A stretch of DNA of 8,775 nt from Microcystis sp. T1-4. Its GTDB lineage: Bacteria; Cyanobacteriota; Cyanobacteriia; Cyanobacteriales; Microcystaceae. The stretch covers positions 1-8,775 of the forward strand of contig NZ_CAIP01000229.1 of assembly GCF_000297435.1 (NCBI RefSeq), given 5' to 3'. The notes beneath the pieces are model-generated. The model was not told the origin of the DNA. It saw only the letters and a list, made by a program, of their open reading frames with translations, and did no database searches. Position numbers and translations under genes: made by a program. Below are positions 6,600 to 8,775 of this stretch, in pieces; positions within the stretch are counted from its first letter, which is position 1, and each line of letters starts with the position of its first letter.

Positions 6600-6641
6600 A
6601 AAAAGAGAAAAAGAGAAAAAGGGTAAAAAGGGTAAAAAGGG
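6600..6641. repeat. purine-only AAAAAG(A/G)G-type imperfect tandem tract
   Basis: On the plus strand this is a run of AAAAAGAG and AAAAAGGGT units (period 8-9), almost entirely purine, so the minus-strand transcript is pyrimidine-rich here. It fills the gap between the stop codon of the 585-aa gene and its terminator. It is low complexity; function unknown. Confidence 0.7.
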
Positions 6642-8399
6642 TTACAGAGTCCTCCCAGCACCGCACACCACCCGAAAACCGCTGAAGTCGCCGTTGTCGC
6701 GGCGGTAGTCGCCGCTGCGGAAAGCGGAACGGCAGTAATTTGGATCGTCGTACCAAGAACCGCCCCGCAATAGAGAACGATTATCATTACCATTTTTTAT
6801 CCAAGCCCTGCCATCCTTTGGTGCATTCTCATAGGTACTATGCCAATTGTCTTCGCACCACTCCCAAACATTGCCACTCATGTCATAGAGTCCCCAAGCA
6901 TTGGGCTTTTTCTGACCCACAGGATGAGTTTTACCCCCAGAATTTCCTTTATGCCAAGCGTAATCTCCTAACTGATTAGCATCATCACCGAAATAATAGC
7001 GAGTGGTTGTCCCCGCACGACAGGCATATTCCCATTCCGCTTCTGTCGGTAGGCGATAGGTTTTTCCTGTTATTTGACTCAATTTTTGACAAAAGGCTTG
7101 AGCGTCATTCCAACTAACATTTTCTACTGGATTTTGCCGATTATTTTTAAACCGAGAGGGATTTGTTCCCATTACTGCTTCATATTGTGCCTGAGTCACT
7201 GGATATTTCCCAATCGCAAAACTGTTGACTTGAACTTGGTGTTGAGGCTTTTCTCTACTTTGAGCATCAGAATCACTGTCAGGAGATCCCATGAGAAATT
7301 CACCTGCTGGTAAGATCACCATCTCCAGTGTGACTCCGTTGGGTAGGTTTTCGGTAAATGAAGTTTGAGGAATAGGAGAATCACCGACGACGGAGGTGAT
7401 AAAATTCCCGACTCTCTCGATTACATGATTGTTTATGCGTTGAATGGCGGTTTCGAGTTCGATTTCCTCGTCGGGGATTTCCACGTCTGTCCATTGCCAT
7501 CCTTCCCGCTCGGCTCGCTCTAATGCGATCGCTAAACGGCCGCGCTTTTCCTCGCTGGTGACGAGGAAATTGAGCAAACTAGCCGATAGATTATCGTTTT
7601 TGCGGAAAGATGCCGCCGATTCGGAACTGAGAATGTTCTGGACGAGGGATTCCACTTCGCTGACACTGCGGGAAAGTTCCCCGTCAATGGTCACTACTCG
7701 ATCGATCAAGCCTTGAAACTGTCCGATAATTGGTTTTAGGTATTGTTCTAGATTAATGGCTACTTTGGCCATTTCGATCGCTTCTTGTTCCAGACTATCT
7801 AACTCCAGCTGCAACTGATACACTTGTTTGTACCCGTTCAACTCGCCGATCATTTTCGAGAAAACCTGTTTTTGTGTATCCTGATCTTCAGCTAATTTCT
7901 GGATACTTTCGCTGATTAGGTCGATTTTCTTGAGCATAAGCAAGCTGGCGCGACCAACAAGAATCACGGCGCGGAAAATCTGCTGTTTCTGTAGTCTCAG
8001 GGTATCTCGCAGGTCGGCCGAGCCGATGCTATTCTCCAAAGATTGGCGTTTTCGCTCTGTTTCTGCCAATTTCTGGCATTTAACCGCCACTGCCTCCTTG
8101 ATTTCCTCGGTCAGTGACTGGAAAAACCGCCGGTATTCATCCTTATGGTCGGTGAGAAATCCGATTAACTGGTTATAGTCCTTGACTAATCTTTCCAATT
8201 CTTGAAAAGTTTCCTCGAAATTGAGGGGTTCTTCTTTTTTCCTCAATCCTAACCATGTATTGCGAACCCGTTTTCCGGTTTTCATCAGTTGCTGTCTTTC
8301 TTGAATCTGATCCTGCAAAACCAATAAATCGGGGCGATTTAGTTGGGGAAGTTGATAGGTTTTCCGATAAAGCTTGATTTTCGCCGTTTCTTCTGCCAT
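6642..8399 (-). CDS. helical/coiled-coil protein with C-terminal FGE-sulfatase (CLec-like) domain, candidate DGR variable protein
   Basis: This 585-aa protein has residues 1-340 rich in charged helix with heptad-like Leu/Ile spacing and no clear signal peptide or membrane segment. I do not recognise this part. Residues 354-585 form an FGE-sulfatase/SUMF1-like domain: GVTLEMVILPAGEFLMGSP near the start, YRLPTEAEWEYACRAG, NAWGLYDMSGNVWEWCED, LLRGGSW (543-549), CRSA (556-559) and GFRVV (574-578). The redox cysteine pair of true formylglycine-generating enzyme is incomplete: the first is Asp551, the second Cys556 remains. Sulfatase maturation is therefore unlikely, and a ligand-binding C-type-lectin-like role fits better. 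Codons 560-573 all end in C, and many variable residues are reachable from AAC, as in retroelement-diversified targets. The start at 8399 has no strong ribosome site. The gene converges on nrtD and ends in a strong terminator. Confidence 0.85.
   Translation of the reverse strand: MAEETAKIKLYRKTYQLPQLNRPDLLVLQDQIQERQQLMKTGKRVRNTWLGLRKKEEPLNFEETFQELERLVKDYNQLIGFLTDHKDEYRRFFQSLTEEIKEAVAVKCQKLAETERKRQSLENSIGSADLRDTLRLQKQQIFRAVILVGRASLLMLKKIDLISESIQKLAEDQDTQKQVFSKMIGELNGYKQVYQLQLELDSLEQEAIEMAKVAINLEQYLKPIIGQFQGLIDRVVTIDGELSRSVSEVESLVQNILSSESAASFRKNDNLSASLLNFLVTSEEKRGRLAIALERAEREGWQWTDVEIPDEEIELETAIQRINNHVIERVGNFITSVVGDSPIPQTSFTENLPNGVTLEMVILPAGEFLMGSPDSDSDAQSREKPQHQVQVNSFAIGKYPVTQAQYEAVMGTNPSRFKNNRQNPVENVSWNDAQAFCQKLSQITGKTYRLPTEAEWEYACRAGTTTRYYFGDDANQLGDYAWHKGNSGGKTHPVGQKKPNAWGLYDMSGNVWEWCEDNWHSTYENAPKDGRAWIKNGNDNRSLLRGGSWYDDPNYCRSAFRSGDYRRDNGDFSGFRVVCGAGRTL
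6662..6755 (-). other. candidate DGR variable repeat (VR) within the 585-aa gene
   Basis: This covers codons from Trp549 to about Cys579. Between invariant anchors (GGSW, CRSA, GFRVV) the codons are nearly all NNC. Tyr TAC, Asp GAC, Phe TTC, Ser AGC, Gly GGC and Arg CGC all differ from AAC only at its two adenines, and Asn569 is AAC itself. Fourteen consecutive codons (560-573) end in C. This is the expected product of adenine-specific mutagenic retrohoming from an AAC-rich template. The region is GC-rich and lies at the extreme 3' end of the gene, as in known DGR targets. No template repeat is in the window. Confidence 0.65.
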
Positions 8400-8429
8400 C
8401 GCCGTGGTCGCTGAGGGTGAGTTTTTTCT

Positions 8430-8458
8430 ATTTTAGCCCGATTTTTTGATCAGCTAAG
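8430..8458 (-). promoter_or_regulatory. weak candidate promoter for the 585-aa gene
   Basis: On the minus strand a -10-like TAAAAT lies at 8435-8430, about 30 nt before the start codon. The matching -35 position (8458-8453, CTTAGC) is poor. A start near 8423 would give a leader of about 24 nt. It rests on one hexamer in AT-rich DNA. Confidence 0.25.
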
Positions 8459-8517
8459 ACGCATTTTAACCGCCTATCCTTAAACCCCCCCGATGTCGGT
8501 AGGGTTGATTCATAGTA

Positions 8518-8734
8518 GGGTTGATGTAAGGATTCAGGTCATACAAAAAGCAGTCAAACCCATGCTGTGTAAGCATTTAGGCGAATTATGTCCAAATCCT
8601 CATTCTCATTAAGAAACGCTAAAAGCCTTAATTTTCGTGCTTATTGAGAATGAAACTGTTAGTTTAGCGAGTTCTGAGATTTTAGAAGCCGCTCTGTGAC
8701 TGCATTTGAGTCACCTGAATCCTTACGGGTTGAT
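8518..8734. repeat. 8-bp direct repeats GGGTTGAT flanking the insertion (target-site duplication)
   Basis: GGGTTGAT occurs at 8518-8525, immediately before the left inverted repeat, and at 8727-8734, immediately after the right one. Deleting the element and one copy restores the 16-bp tandem period, so this is a duplication made on insertion and not simply the background repeat. Confidence 0.8.
8526..8726. mobile_element. 201-bp non-autonomous insertion element (MITE) with terminal inverted repeats
   Basis: The ends are exact 14-bp inverted repeats, GTAAGGATTCAGGT (8526-8539) and its complement (8713-8726). The similarity extends to about 30 bp, including GCAGTCA (8550-8556) and TGACTGC (8697-8703). 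There is no ORF of useful length, so mobility would need a transposase encoded elsewhere; an IS family with 8-bp duplications is implied but I cannot name it. Inside, CATTCTCATTAAG (8601-8613) nearly complements 8640-8652, and CGCTAAA (8617-8623) complements 8663-8669. Confidence 0.8.
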
Positions 8735-8739
8735 TAATA

Positions 8740-8767
8740 GTAGGGTTGATTCATGAATCAACCCTAC
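8740..8767. repeat. 28-bp perfect palindrome
   Basis: GTAGGGTTGATTCA (8740-8753) is followed directly by its exact reverse complement (8754-8767) with no spacer. The left arm is also the third unit of the 16-bp tandem repeat. It could form a cruciform, or a hairpin in RNA from either strand. It may be a dispersed palindromic repeat; it lies at the window edge, so what follows is unknown. Confidence 0.9.
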
Positions 8768-8775
8768 CCCAATGT

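Larger units (their letters stand above)
8499..8754. repeat. interrupted 16-bp tandem repeat (GTAGGGTTGATTCATA-like)x3
   Basis: Unit 1 is at 8499-8514. Unit 2 starts at 8515-8525 and, after the inserted element and one copy of an 8-bp duplication, finishes at 8735-8739. Unit 3 is at 8740-8754. With the insertion removed, the three units are contiguous at an exact 16-bp period. Confidence 0.8.

Noticed and set aside
6268..6641. DGR template repeat or reverse transcriptase next to the candidate variable repeat
   Set aside because: I looked for a second copy of the GGSW-to-GFRVV coding region in the flanks on both strands and saw none. There is also no reverse-transcriptase motif in any frame.
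6538..6793. Overlapping plus- and minus-strand ORFs across the 3' end of the 585-aa gene
   Set aside because: They are alternative frames of the gene's terminal region and the low-complexity A/G tract, with no domain and no ribosome site.

Overview
The window looks chromosomal and cyanobacterial, most likely Microcystis or a close relative. This rests on protein content (NrtABCD with the NrtC sensor-domain fusion), HIP1-type GCGATCGC octamers inside genes, many 7-nt tandem repeats between genes (especially CTGATAA), and AT-rich spacers. The genus is inferred, not proven.

Layout. 1-756 has no sizeable gene. It holds a terminator-like hairpin from an upstream gene (113-139), a 107-bp inverted-repeat element carrying a heptamer array (192-298), a textbook NtcA-activated promoter (393-433), and a predicted ~316-nt leader with an 11-codon uORF (697-732). 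757-6267 is the plus-strand nitrate/nitrite ABC importer operon nrtA-nrtB-nrtC-nrtD. The A-B and B-C spacers are inflated to ~150 bp by heptanucleotide repeats. Two eight-unit CTGATAA arrays end in exactly the same register on the start codons of nrtB and nrtC, and a G-quadruplex-type tract lies upstream of nrtC. 6268-6641 is a convergent spacer with a strong minus-strand terminator. 6642-8399 is a minus-strand gene for a 585-aa protein: a long helical N-terminal region joined to an FGE-sulfatase/C-type-lectin-like C-terminal domain. The last ~35 codons of that domain look like the variable repeat of a diversity-generating retroelement (DGR). 8400-8775 holds a 16-bp tandem repeat, a ~201-bp MITE-like insertion with an 8-bp target duplication, and a 28-bp perfect palindrome.

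How the genes work together. NrtA is a membrane-anchored lipoprotein that binds nitrate/nitrite. NrtB forms the channel. NrtC and NrtD are the two ATPases, and NrtC carries an NrtA-like regulatory domain linked in the family to ammonium inhibition of uptake. NtcA would switch the operon on when nitrogen is limiting. Nitrate and nitrite reductase genes (narB, nirA), often adjacent in other cyanobacteria, are not in the window. The minus-strand gene appears functionally unrelated. No reverse transcriptase or template repeat is visible, so any DGR diversification would have to act in trans or be past.

The most interesting items are the DGR-like variable region, the matched start-codon-phased heptamer arrays, and the MITE whose removal restores a perfect repeat period.
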